Shown here one piece after another: positions 23,801 through 34,314 of a stretch of DNA of 64,000 nt. The first letter of the stretch is position 1, and each line of letters begins with the position of its first letter. The position numbers and the translations under genes were made by a program. Location of the stretch: NCBI GenBank assembly GCA_029207755.1, contig JARCOQ010000070.1, positions 248,001 through 312,000 of the forward strand, in the 5' to 3' direction. The notes beneath the pieces are model-generated. The model worked only from the letters and a program-made list of their open reading frames with translations. It ran no database searches and was not told the DNA's origin. Source of the stretch: Chamaea fasciata (Eukaryota > Chordata > Aves > Passeriformes > Sylviidae).

Positions 23801-24964
23801 GAAAGGTTTGTGGAATCTCTTCCCAGGCCCTGAGGTTCCAGGGCTCAGCACCAAATGCATCACTGGGCTCATTAGGAGAAAGCAAGTCCTGACAAACCAC
23901 GGCTGTGCCTTGATTTCCTTCTGGCCTGGTGCATTTCATTAGGAAGTCTTTTTTCCTAGAGTTATGGAGAAATAGTTCAAAGAGTGTTGAAGGAATCAAC
24001 ACTCTTCTTTTCAAAGGGGGTATTTTTCTCTTGAGAGCAAAGGTCATTGCAGCATTCAAGTGACTGATACTGATCCAGGGTCTCTCCTAAGGAAGTCTGG
24101 CCTGGTCAGAGGAGCTGTGCCTTGAGGTCTGATCCACTTTGGACAACCATGCTCCACATTCCCTAACCCCATCCTGCCTCTCCTCACTCACCTGGGACCT
24201 GCTTTGCTCAGAGAACTGGGTTCACCCAGACAAAGAGAGGTTTTCTTCCTTTCTTAGCAATCAAAACCTCCTAAGTTCCAAACAATCTCCTCAATTTGTG
24301 GCAAGCCCAAGGTGTCACCAAGGAGGTTCCCCTTCCCCAAGGCAGAACCATGCAAGGAATGTTTTAGACACCAATGAAGATGTACAATAAACAAAAATTT
24401 AGAGTCGGCTGGAGGCAGAATTAGACCAACTCCTCAAGGACAGACAAGCTTTGAACTCCTTGCAAGTCAAAGCTCCAGGTGGGTTGTTGGGAGGTGTGTG
24501 AGTGAGGCAAGAGTGAGGGCAAGGGAAATGCAGAGAGCCCTGGAAGTGCTTCTGTGCACACAGGCTGTGGGGAAGGGTGCTGCAGCCCAGGCCTGGGCCA
24601 GGAGGGAGGCTGGATCATCATCCCAAGCTGCCCGGGGCCATGGCAAGGGGCTGTGGCCATGGGCACTGGCCTGAGCCCAGTGCCTTGGCCCCTTGCTCAG
24701 GGCTGGTGTCAGTGGCCAGAGCCAGAGGGGATCCCTTGCTGGGGGCTGTGCCACGGCCACCTGCCCTGTGCCGCGCCGGCTGCTCAGGCGCCGCGGAACC
24801 AGCAGCAAACGCCGCTGCCAGGGCCAAGGGCAGCTCAGCCAGGCAGAAAGGGGCAGTGCTGGGCACTGGTTCCATGGCAGCCCTCACTGGGACAGCACAC
24901 CTGGGTCACCTGTCCCGGCAATTGCCACGGAAACCTGGCTCATTGGGAATGCAATGGTGGACAA
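23801..24964. other. Spacer DNA, no gene seen
   Basis: Mixed AT-rich (to 24420) then GC-rich sequence. The long plus-strand frame starting at 24693 (391 codons) runs straight through a CR1 element and is rejected as a gene. Confidence 0.5.
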
Positions 24965-25250
24965 AGGTTTTAGGAGGGCCTGTCCCAATAGGACAAAGGG
25001 TGCTGGTTTTAAACTGAAGGAAGGGAGGTTCAGATGCGGAGAGATAAGGAAGAAATTTTTGAGCATGAGGCTGGTGATCCACCAGGACAGGCTTTCCCAG
25101 AGAGCTGGTCAATGCCCCCTCCCTGGAAACATTCAAGTCCAGCTGGGACAGGGCTCTGAACAACCTGATCTGGTGAAAGATGTCCCTGCTCATCGCAGGC
25201 GTTTGGATGAGATGAGCACTGCAGAGCTCTTCCCATCCCAACCATTCCAG
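24965..25250 (+). mobile_element. CR1 LINE 3' end in spacer
   Basis: Sense CR1 3' landmarks: 'aaactgaaggaagggaggtt', 'gagataaggaagaaattttt', 'cctccctggaaacattcaag', 'cagggctctgaacaacctga', then 'cttcccatcccaaccattcc' at the end. Confidence 0.9.
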
Positions 25251-26250
25251 GATTGCATGGGGAGAAGGGGCTGCTGGCTGGACTCCATCCACTCCCTTGA
25301 CTCCTCCTTGTCTCTGCTGGAGCCCACATCCAGCAGCCAAAGCCAGCCCCTTCTCTGGCCTTTCCCCCCCTGCCCCAGGGGCTGCCAGAGCCAGGGAGGC
25401 GCAGGTGACCTTGAGGCTTTGCAGGGCTCAGGCACAGCGGCTGTGCCAGAGTCAGGGCTGAGGTGTCACTCTGCGGGCTGGGGCAGAGCCCAGGCAGAAA
25501 TGAGCCCTGAAGCAGCAGCTGTGCAGTGGGGGCCAGCAGGCCGGGCTGCCAAGGGAGGCTTCTGGCCATGGCCTGGAAGCAGCTGCTGCTGCCAAGGTGC
25601 CTTTGGTGCCTCACGCTCTCCCTGGCACAGCTCCCAGCACGGCACTCTGCACTTGTGCCCGAGCCCTTCGTTGTGTTGGCTTGGCCTGGGGCTTTTCCTG
25701 CAGCGGGACCTGCCCTGGTCATGGCACAGGAAAGGCAGTTCCTCATGGAGCAGGAGGCTCTGCCTGGAATGGGCTCAAACAAGTCCAACAAGGCCCTGTT
25801 TACTTCAAAATTGCTTCCTAGAGCACTATATTCTATATAATTGTTACAGCTCCTATACTGTGGAGTAAATAACTCTCTTTTCTCTATTTGCTCTGTTGTG
25901 TAAATAAATCTTTCTGTCTAATCCTGATCAGAATCAATCATAGCTGCATTTATGGAAATATATCTGGTATTGAATCGGTAATCCTGGGGGACAAATTGCA
26001 TTGCAGTTCAATTCCACCTGTCCAGTCTTTTACACGTAAACCTTTGACAAAGTCTGGGACTAGAATTGGATCCAGACACTCCCAGTCTCCTCTCTTAGAT
26101 GGAATTTGAAAAGTCAGGCATCCTGGAGGGATATGAGGATCCATGGTGTCTGTTGGGTGTCATTTCTCCACCTCATGACTCAGCAGGAGTTTCTCCAGTG
26201 AAGAAATGAAGCTTTTGCCTGAAGCTCCCACTCTGCCCATGACAGGAAGC
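25251..26250. other. Spacer DNA before the ERV, no gene seen
   Basis: GC-rich to about 25800, then AT-richer sequence with 'gtaaataaatctttctgtc' near 25900 that could be another old LTR. I cannot establish ends or a family. Confidence 0.4.
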
Positions 26251-26875
26251 TGTCAGAGTCTGTCCAAGGATGTGATATGCCTCACGACTGTCTCCAATGA
26301 TTGAGGACTGAGACCCCAGACTCTGAAAGCAGCCCCTGGCCTGGCTGAGGTGGAACGCTTGCCAAGTCTCGGAGGACTGGTGTGCATCTCCATGAGAACG
26401 GAGTGCAAGAACAATGGAACTGGTCACAGTGGACTGAGCCAAGGCTGCCTGTCCAAACTGGTCTGTCCGTACTGGAGGTACGGTTTGCAGCTTGTTCCTG
26501 AGCACTCAGCCTTTACACTGCTGGTTCCTGCTTTGGCTCTGTGCCCCTTGCTTTGCTTCCCGCCTTGACCAACCTATAAAACCTCTGGAGACCCCCGCTC
26601 ACTTTTGTGATCACCCCACTGGAGAAGATCGCGTCTATATGCATCGTTAGGCGTCGAAGACTCGACCCTCCACGTTTGTAGCTACAATCCCCTTCCCCTC
26701 TTTCTCTCTCTTTCCTACTATTTTTTATTTCTCTCCCCACTATGGCATTTGTTGGCACTAAATAAAGGTGCATTTTTGATGGAGTAAACTGAGTTGTTCC
26801 CCACTGTGTCTTTTGCACTCTGAGATCCCTAAAACAAACCATCAGGTTCCCTGCATATATTTGCGGACCCTGACA
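26251..26875 (+). mobile_element. 5' LTR of partial endogenous retrovirus
   Basis: Begins TGTCAGAG and ends CCTGACA (TG...CA). It contains TATAAA at 26575-26580 and AATAAA at 26761-26766. The last ~130 bases are nearly the same as those of the solo LTR at 58567-59221, which defines the 3' edge. The 5' edge comes from aligning the two elements. No matching 3' LTR is present downstream. Confidence 0.75.
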
Positions 26876-26879
26876 TGAA

Positions 26880-26900
26880 ATTGGCGTCACGGACAGGATC
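26880..26900 (+). other. Possible retroviral primer-binding site
   Basis: Shortly after the LTR end comes 'ttggcgtcacggacagga', which starts with the usual TGG of a tRNA primer-binding site. I cannot name the tRNA. A non-coding leader of about 400 bases follows before the gag-like frame. Confidence 0.45.
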
Positions 26901-27302
26901 TTGATGGACAGAGGGGTTGCGGGTTCTGTATAGCTTTTAACAGGGGAAGGACCCTCGTCTCAGCCGCACCTAGCACGCCACTTGGGTGAGCGCTGTTAGA
27001 AAGCAAGGGGGGCCAGGGAAAATTCCCGCAAACTGTATACACCCAGGCGTATAGCACTCCCTCTCATCAGGATTTCACAAAAGGATCTCATTGTGCAAAA
27101 GATGGGACTGTAGTTAGTTTTTGTGTGTTTTGGGCTGCTTGGTGTCGTTGAGGAGACAACTCTTTGGAACTAAGGTGAACCTCCCAGGCAGTTTTGGTCT
27201 CCTCGCCCATTCCAGGGAAGCGAAGGGAAACACAGTTTTAGCTGTGCCTTTGGTGTAACTTTAGGCGTACCTCCCTGAGAGTGGTTTTGGTCCCTGCACA
27301 AA

Positions 27303-28739
27303 ATGAGTGAAAAAGATAAGAATGCATTTTATGCTTTGCTAGCGAAACATGGTGCTAGACCTTCTTCAGACGGAGAAAGGTGGGCACAGAATAATTGGTT
27401 TAACTTTGAAAACATTGTAGATAGAATATATTCTTTGCAACATGATGCTAGATACAAACTGGGCAGAAATAAAACCATTCTTTGCTCAGTTTTGGGGGCC
27501 TGTCTTTCGGCAGCCATAGAAACCCGTTTTGAACGGGTGAGTGAAGAAAAAGCAGTCATAGAATCCCTGCAGAATCTGGTGGAAGCTTTGCAAAAACAAT
27601 TAGAACAGGAAAGAAATCAGAATTATTTGCTGCAGATTTCCCTTGCAGAAGGGCGAAGTAAAAACTTAAAATCTGCAGATTCACCCACAGAAGGAAAAAC
27701 AGAAGGAAAGGAGACATACAACATTAAACAAATATACCCTCAGAAAGAATTAGTACACATGCAAAATTGTGGGGAACACTGTTGCTCCAACTTGAGACCT
27801 CTCATCAAAACAGAATATAATTATATAAATGAAGAAGATGGTGATCCCCACATAACCACCAAAGAAATACCATACACAGCCACTGAATTAGCTAAATTAA
27901 AGACACAATACTCCCGCCTCCCTAGTGAATCAGAGACGGAGTATGTTTTTAGAGTTTCCCTCACAGGGAGTGACCAAATTAAATTAAGTGAACAAGAAGC
28001 AAGTGGCTACTGGGGACATGGAGTTTTCTTAACAACAGGAAACACACATGCTCCATGCTCCCTGACACAGCGTGCAGCTCACTGGGCAGGGGAGTTAAAT
28101 CCCCTAGAGACGGGCGACCCTCTGGCAATAGTCGGTACCTCAGACCAACTCCTAGAAAACATACACAAAGCTGCATGCTTGCAAATGATACAGGAAAGAA
28201 AATTAATCTCTGGCTGTGAGTCACCAATGCAACAGCCTGTCAAACCTGAGATTATGACCCCCCTCATTCGAGGTTTGCCAGAGTCTCTTAAACCAACAGC
28301 AATTTTTCTTCCAAAAACAATAGCATCTATCGCTTCAGTAGATAGACTTGAAAGATTTCTTGGACATACAAGAGATCAAACTGGTTCCACTGACTCCACT
28401 GACTCCTCACCTTTTACAACTCCTAGCACACAATCTAACAGCAGTTATAAACTTTGGACATGGAGTGAGGTAGCAGAGGAGTTAGTAAGTTACAGTAGAA
28501 AATGTGGACCAGTGAAGTACCCAGAGGACAAACCAGAAAAACCCAGAGGAGTCAGGCACATTGCCTCTCCTAATGAAAAATCAGAAAAGGGAAAACAAAT
28601 TTCCAACCAGCAGCAACTGTGGTCGCTAGGGCTGAAAAGGGGAGAAGCAATGGATAACTTGCCTTATGATAAATTGGCTAAAATAATTTCTAATTGGCCC
28701 TGTCCCAAACCTATTGTGTTGGAATCATCCAAGCAATAA
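27303..28739 (+). CDS. Endogenous retrovirus gag-like open frame
   Basis: A single uninterrupted frame of 478 codons located where gag should be, about 430 bases after the LTR. Residues about 80-115 form a charged, coiled-coil-like helix (LVEALQKQLEQERNQ). The central part looks capsid-like, and the C-terminal part is Ser/Thr- and Lys-rich. I see no CCHC zinc knuckle, which suggests loss of the 3' end of gag or a family lacking it. The product would be a structural polyprotein precursor. The element cannot be complete because most of pol is missing downstream. An open frame of this length in a broken provirus suggests a fairly young insertion or retained function; the sequence alone cannot decide. 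Confidence 0.7.
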   Translation: MSEKDKNAFYALLAKHGARPSSDGERWAQNNWFNFENIVDRIYSLQHDARYKLGRNKTILCSVLGACLSAAIETRFERVSEEKAVIESLQNLVEALQKQLEQERNQNYLLQISLAEGRSKNLKSADSPTEGKTEGKETYNIKQIYPQKELVHMQNCGEHCCSNLRPLIKTEYNYINEEDGDPHITTKEIPYTATELAKLKTQYSRLPSESETEYVFRVSLTGSDQIKLSEQEASGYWGHGVFLTTGNTHAPCSLTQRAAHWAGELNPLETGDPLAIVGTSDQLLENIHKAACLQMIQERKLISGCESPMQQPVKPEIMTPLIRGLPESLKPTAIFLPKTIASIASVDRLERFLGHTRDQTGSTDSTDSSPFTTPSTQSNSSYKLWTWSEVAEELVSYSRKCGPVKYPEDKPEKPRGVRHIASPNEKSEKGKQISNQQQLWSLGLKRGEAMDNLPYDKLAKIISNWPCPKPIVLESSKQ

Positions 28740-29600
28740 CCCAGTGCACCTCCTCTTCCACAAACCTTGGGCAACAAGCCACAGCACTCCCTAGCACAAG
28801 TTTTAAACAATAAGACACAGCAAGTGGGGGGCGGTCAACAGAAAATAATTTCCCACTTAGAAAGCCTTGGTTTGCAGATCCCCTCAGAGAAAAGACAAAA
28901 ACCTTCTCAAGAAGTAAAATGTTTGAGTATCTGGTGGAAAGGAGGTATGACATGCAGCCCACCTGGCACCCTAACCTCCTGAGATCAAATTAAAGTGCCT
29001 GAGTCCAGGAAAGATTTACAGCATGCCTTGGGATTATTAGTGTTTTGGAGAAAAACCATGCCAGATTTTTCTATAATTGCCAGACCTCTTAATAACTTCC
29101 TGAGAAAAGGGGTAAAATGGGAACGGACTGCTTCTCAAGAAGAAGCAATGCAATTACTGATTTTTGAAGCAACTGCTCACCAAGCCCTTGGCCCTATTCA
29201 TCCTATAGATCCTTTCCAGGGGGGATGGGGATTTGCTTCCTCAGGGTTGTCAGTACACATATGGCAGTGGGGTCCTGGTGGTCCGACATGGCCTGTTGGT
29301 TTTTATTCCCGTGGTTTCAGAGATGCTGAAAAGAGGTATATTGCCCGGGAAAAAGGCTTGTTTGTGGTTAGCCTAGCTCTCATACAAGTAGAGAAGATTG
29401 TACAACAACAACCAGTTGTTTGGAGAGAGCATTTCCAAGTTTTTAAGTCAGTCACTACTGGGACTCCCCCACCTGACGGAGTGGCCCAGACGGCCTCAGT
29501 AAGAAAGTGGCATGCTCAGATTGAACATTATTGTAACATCTTCTCAATAACTGAAGGAGCTGTGAAAAAACCGGCAGTACAAGAAGCAGAAAACTTGGGT
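28740..29600 (+). pseudogene. Truncated ERV pol (RT C-terminal/connection region)
   Basis: An open frame from about 28983 (with ATG at 28995) matches the end of a retroviral reverse transcriptase and the connection towards RNase H (segments HALGLLVFWRKTMPDFSIIA and GFYSRGFRDAEKRYIAREKG). The protease, the RT fingers and palm with the YxDD site, most of RNase H and the integrase are absent. Gag is followed almost directly by the RT tail, so about 2 kb has been deleted. The frame reads on to 29771 into env-proximal sequence, so the downstream junction is also rearranged. Confidence 0.7.
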
Positions 29601-29640
29601 AGCATCCAAGACAAACCTGCCTCACTCATTACCCCTCCCT

Positions 29641-29994
29641 TTGCCCCCGAACAGTCAGCAAGTCCTTGTTTTACTGATGCTTTTCCTTTTGGCCCAACAG
29701 CTCCAAGCAGAGTTCCCTCACTACAGGGACCAAGTGATTCCAAGAATCCAGCACATGGACACTTGTGCTGACATGACCCAGAATCCACAAGGATTCTGGG
29801 GGAGAACTGGCAAGCAACAAGTTCCCACAGCCACGACAGTGATGGAAGCCCTTGGTGTGAAGTTCCCTGGAGGAACTCCCAGGGGAGTTGCTGCTATAAG
29901 AACTAGTACCAGAAGGCACAAATGTAGGAACACTAGGAGATGGCCTCTAGGACCCACAGGCAATAGCTTAGGGAAAGATCAACTCTATATTTGA
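29641..29994 (+). pseudogene. ERV env-leader-like fragment
   Basis: A 117-codon frame that overlaps the pol-derived frame in another phase. It begins with a typical hydrophobic signal-like stretch (QQVLVLLMLFLLAQQLQA) after a short polar start, which suits an env signal peptide. After about 50 codons no env features remain and the frame stops. No transmembrane subunit or 3' LTR follows. Confidence 0.4.
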
Positions 29995-29999
29995 TATAT

Positions 30000-31242
30000 T
30001 CTATTGATTATGGCATATCAAAATATAGAATATGCAGCATTCTATTTGATCAGTTGCATATATGATACATATAAATATGTACCATTGAGTGCATTTTCAT
30101 AAATATTTTCATTTCATATAGATTTGATAGATTCTTCCCACTTCGGGGAGTGAAGATGTACTGCTGTTGAGAACCTTCTGCCCACACAGCAGTCAGGCCA
30201 CAGGGCTGTGCGTGCACACCCACCCACCGTCCTTGTTCTTCTCGGCATCTTGGGGCTGCTGTTGGCACAGAACTGGGATGAATTGAACTCAACACACCTG
30301 TCCATGTCCAGCCTGTCATCAACGCTGATGTGGCAGGGCACAACACAGAGCTCTCAAATCACTCACATTATCATACATGCTTTCATTCCTGCTGGGGAAT
30401 GGGGAACTTAGAAACACCAAAGACACAGAAAAGAGGTGGAAAAAGTTGGGATCTTTGGGACACTGCTGGTACCCTCATGTAGGAACACTTGTTGGCTTTT
30501 TTAAGGTCATAACTTTCCAAAACCTAGCAAAGCTGCTCAGCATCGGTCACCCAGTTGTGAATGGTTTTCTTGGCTTGGCAAAACTGCAGTGTTAACTGCG
30601 GACTCCGTCCTTGGTTCAAACCACCTGCCCTGACCTGCAGACAGAAGCACCAGCACCAGCAGAAGCTACATCAGCCACTTTTCTCAAAAAGCTCTCTTCA
30701 ATATGCCAGAGGAAAGGAAAACATGTCAGACAGTGTGGACTAATGACAAGACTCTGAGCAACAGTTAAAAAGCAAAGGGCCGCAGCTTCTCTGGGACACT
30801 CCTCGTGCTCCAAGGCAGCCAGGCCGCCCTGGCTGCCCGGGACCCTGCGCTCCACGGGCTCTGCAGAGCTGCACAGCGGGGAGGCAGCCTCGGGCACCTC
30901 AGGCCCTGGGCACCAGTGGCCTTCTTGGTCTGGACGGCTGCCTCTGGGCAAATGCAGCCTGCTGGCCCTCTGCTCTTGGCCCTAGCCCGGCCTTGCAGGG
31001 CTAATCCTGCTCCCGCTCTGAAACGTGCTCAAGCGGGATTTGTTTGTTTCCAGCTTTCCAGGGCATTGATTTGCACCACAAAATACTGAAGGACTAAGGC
31101 CTGAACAACAGGTCCTGAGCTAAATCTGCCCTCTGGATGACCCTTCCAACCAAACGTTCGATGGATCTGCTCCTTAACCAAGTGTTACTATCAATAGGAT
31201 CTATGCATTCACTACTTGGTGAAACACATCTTTACCTTTCAG
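30000..31242. other. Spacer DNA, no gene seen
   Basis: Starts with an AT-rich stretch of 'atatgata'-type runs to about 30130, then mixed sequence with only small overlapping frames. Confidence 0.5.
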
Positions 31243-31352
31243 CATGAAGAAACCAGACAAGGCCACATCTGGCCTTGGTTCCTCTTTGAGCCCTGGACAG
31301 GCTCAGGGAGAAAACCAAGAGGAAGATGAAATCAGATCTCCTGCCCCAGAAG
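31243..31352 (+). other. Exon-like segment in spacer
   Basis: A 'tctttacctttcag' acceptor is followed by ATG and an open, acidic Gln/Glu-rich run (MKKPDKATSG... EENQEEDEI-like composition) to a possible donor CAGAAG|GTCTGT. Weak donor; gene unknown. Confidence 0.25.
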
Positions 31353-31611
31353 GTCTGTCAGATTGCTCGTTCACCACTGTCAAAGCTGGGCTACTCTCAC
31401 AGTGCAGGCAGAAGCCTGGTGGCCAAGAAAGGGGGAGGCAGTGTAGGATTTCCTGGTTCCTGGCAGGGACTTTCCAGAGCTTTGCTGGGACAGCTTTCCC
31501 CACCTGATGAGTGGATCTGGATGAAGGATAAAGCAGAAGGGTGTCTGCTGATGTATCTTTCTTAATCACTAGAGGCAACCTTTTGTACCAGTGATGAGGT
31601 GCATTGCTTAC

Positions 31612-31707
31612 CTTCTTCTTTTCTGATTTGTCTTTGCACTTCTGCATGATAGTAAATGACACTGTTGCTTCAGCTGGTGTCTGTGTCTGTGTCTGTGACT
31701 CTCCCTG
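31612..31707 (-). other. Exon-like segment in spacer, minus strand
   Basis: Good acceptor ('ttttttacctgtctgcag') and a strong donor (AAG|GTAAGC) bracket 32 open codons. These begin with QGESQTQTQTPAEATVSF and end in a Lys-rich tail (KCKDKSEKKK). It is on the same strand as, and 9 kb upstream of, the left kinase gene, but its phase does not directly fit the candidate exon at 22165-22375. Gene unknown. Confidence 0.35.
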
Positions 31708-32558
31708 CTGCAGACAGGTAAAAAATGTTATTAAAGAAAGGTCTTATGGAATATGGATGAGGCCATGCTACTTTAGCTAAGCAGCTAGCAATAGCTTGCA
31801 AGTTCCCAGTTGAAAACTGTTTAGAGAAGGTGGAGTTTGTTCACAAAACAGCCCGTTCCTAGGGAGAAAAACAAGTGCATCTGCATAAATATTAGCTCTG
31901 TTCCATCAGAACCCACCAAGGAAAAATGGAAACAACCTGAAACTTAGCACATCCACACAAATGACCTTCTGAGCAATAAATGAGGCAGTAAGAATACTAC
32001 CAGCCAATGGGTGTGGTGCATGAGGTCCCTGAAAACTGGATAAAATAAGTGATGTGAATAAAGAATTGGCTTTATCTGCATGAAGGATATGGAGTCTCGG
32101 CTGATTCATTACAACATCTCCCCACCACCAAAACAAACACACAGCCAGTTGAGCACAAGACCTGCCTGTCTGCCAGCCCATTTCTCAGAAAACACCCCTG
32201 ATTGCCATCTCTGCAAGTGCAATCCCCACTTTCCCACTACCTTTTCTGCAGCCAGGCGAGAAAAGTAGTTGCTCCCAGCTCCGGACACCTCCAGAAACCA
32301 ACTGCTTTCAGCAGTCACAAGCCTGAAATATCAACTTCCTTACTGAACCAGCCCACTGGGAGCTCACACAGGGAGGCCTTTTGTCCAAGGATACCCACAC
32401 AAGAGCTCGAGGCTGGAGCAGTTTGAAATGCAACACCTCCAGAGTTTAAACCTCCCTTTATCAAATGAGCACATACCAACCTGCCCCAAAGGGAAAGCCG
32501 GCAGGAAAGAGAAGCTCTTCTCCCGCAACAGCAAGCTCTGTGCTTCTTTCTGTTCCAG

Positions 32559-32654
32559 CTGGAGAGTGGAGGCCATGGGCTACTCCTCAGTTTGGGAAGG
32601 AACCCTGGGAAACGGCTGGATCTGGGAGACCAGCAGACGGAAGTTCCCCAAAAG
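32559..32654 (+). other. Exon-like segment in spacer, plus strand
   Basis: A 'gcttctttctgttccag' acceptor and an AAAAG|GTAGG donor bracket 32 open codons (LESGGHGLLLSLGRNPGKRL...) in phase 0. Same strand as the HSF5-like and right kinase genes. Gene unknown. Confidence 0.3.
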
Positions 32655-33404
32655 GTAGGAAAAGGTTCTCTGCAGGGGAGGGGAAAAAAAAAAAAAAGGC
32701 ATTTCAAAAAGTTCTCAGACATAAATTTCTGCCCCAACATGACAACCCCAAAGTCTCTGTGGTCTTTCAGGACACAACATTTTTGTCAGTCCCCCAAAGC
32801 ACAATCAGCTCCCCAACAAGATTTCAAGACTAAAGGACAAACCTTGGCCCCTCACCTCTCCACACCAGCTCTAGGGAGTCTCTGTCTATTGCAAGATCTC
32901 CTTTGTCAGTCTGCATTGGCAAGAGCTGGCTGCAGGAGGCATTTGCATTGGAAATCTCCCCAGATGGGGGGAAAAACAGAAGAAGCGATTCCTGAGGAAA
33001 GAAAATGGCAACGTCCTTTGGGAAGACACTGGCGTGAGCGCCCTACAAGTGAAGGCCTTTCATCCCTTGCATCAAGCAACATCCATCCATGGGGCAGCAC
33101 TAGCGTTTTGATGACAATGCTGACAAAATCACTGCCCCTTCCTGCTTCTGCTGCTGACTCCAAATCATGAAAGATGTTCCAACTCTGCAAAAAACAGGCA
33201 GAGATGGCGAGAAAAAAACAGTTAGTCTGCTGAAAAGGTGACCAAAAGGATGCTTTCTCATGTCCCCTTTTCATCCTTTCCCCAGCCAAGACAAAGCAAT
33301 GGCCTTTTCCTCCGTCACCGACGGTGACCCAGGCACAGGATGCAGCGTGGGGACAGAGTCCACCACTGCTCCCAGAGCCCACCCTGGCCACGGGCTTCCC
33401 GTGC

Positions 33405-33530
33405 CCTACCGTGCCGAGCCGAGTTGTGCTGATCTGTGCCGAGCCGTGCTGTGCTTGGCCGTGCCGTGCCGAGCCGAGCCGAACCGCAAAGTGCCGAGCC
33501 GTGCTGTGCTGCGGCCGTTGCCCTCCGGCC
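33405..33530. repeat. Short GTGCCGAGCC-type tandem upstream of HSF5-like gene
   Basis: Degenerate 5-10 bp units ('gccgagccg', 'gtgccgagc') fill the 120 bases just before the HSF5-like start codon. The area is CpG-rich and may be the gene's promoter or 5' UTR. No TATA box was seen. Confidence 0.6.
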
Positions 33531-33558
33531 GTTGTGGCCACTGTTGGCGATCGACGCC

Positions 33559-34314
33559 ATGGCGGAGCTGCCGCTGCCCGCCGGGCTCAGTGCCGGCACC
33601 TTCCCCGCCAAGCTGTGGTGCCTGGCAAACAGCCCCCGCGTCCGCTCCGTGCGCTGGGACAGCCAGGCCCGGGGGCTGCTCATCGACCGCTCCCTCTTGG
33701 AGCGGGAGCTGCTCAGCCCGGGCGGCTCCCAGGGCCCGGCCCCGCACACCTTCCGGGCCACGCAGTTATGCAACTTCCTGCGCCAGCTCAACCGCTACGG
33801 CTTCCGCAAGGTGCCGGGCTGGCTTGGCGATGCCGGCGCCTGGCTCCACTACAGGAACCCCTGGTTTCGCCGCGACCGCCCCGACCTCCTGCTCCGCATC
33901 AGGCGCCGGAGCACGGCCAACAGGCAGCGGCCGGCGGCGGGGCGGGAGGGGCGCAGGCGCCCGCCCTGCGGCTCCCAGCAGCTCCCCAGGGCGCGGCTGC
34001 TGCCGGACGGGCGGGACGGGCGCGCTGGCTTCAAGCCGCTGCCCAGGGAGCAGCTGTCGCTGCCGCCCGGGCGCCCTCCCTGCGGCTTCCTTCTGCTGCA
34101 CAGGGACCGGCAGCTGTCCTGTTGTCCGCGGCAGGACTTTGTCCCTGGGGAGACCTGCTGTCTGCGGTCGGACTTGGTCACTGGCTGCCGAATGCCCCGG
34201 GGTAGACCTGCTGTCCGCAGCAGGACTCGTTTCCTGGGTAGACCTGCTTTCCGCCGCCGGACTTGTTTCCTGGGTAGACCTGTTGTCCGCGGCAGGGCTC
34301 GTTTCTTGGGGTAG
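33559..34314 (+). CDS. HSF5-like heat shock factor DNA-binding-domain protein
   Basis: 251-codon frame starting ATG GCG GAG. The frame is open further upstream, but the tandem repeat there makes this ATG the sensible start. Residues 15-52 (FPAKLWCLANSPRVRSVRWD... LLERELL) and 65-85 (FRATQLCNFLRQLNRYGFRKV) match the HSF winged-helix domain, the latter being the recognition helix. NPWFRRDRPDLLLRI follows at 100-114. The FPAKLW/NSPR and RRDRP text is closest to HSF5 among vertebrate HSFs. HSF5 is much longer, so this is a short or partial paralogue, or exon 1 of a spliced gene. Residues from about 187 on are encoded by the minisatellite beginning near 34120. No oligomerisation coiled coil is visible. 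The locus is very GC-rich compared with its surroundings. The product would bind DNA in the nucleus if expressed. Single copy in this window. Confidence 0.7.
   Translation: MAELPLPAGLSAGTFPAKLWCLANSPRVRSVRWDSQARGLLIDRSLLERELLSPGGSQGPAPHTFRATQLCNFLRQLNRYGFRKVPGWLGDAGAWLHYRNPWFRRDRPDLLLRIRRRSTANRQRPAAGREGRRRPPCGSQQLPRARLLPDGRDGRAGFKPLPREQLSLPPGRPPCGFLLLHRDRQLSCCPRQDFVPGETCCLRSDLVTGCRMPRGRPAVRSRTRFLGRPAFRRRTCFLGRPVVRGRARFLG

Noticed and set aside
24693..25868. 391-codon plus-strand open frame
   Set aside because: It runs through a CR1 3' end and low-information GC-rich DNA, has no domain, and is best explained by base composition.
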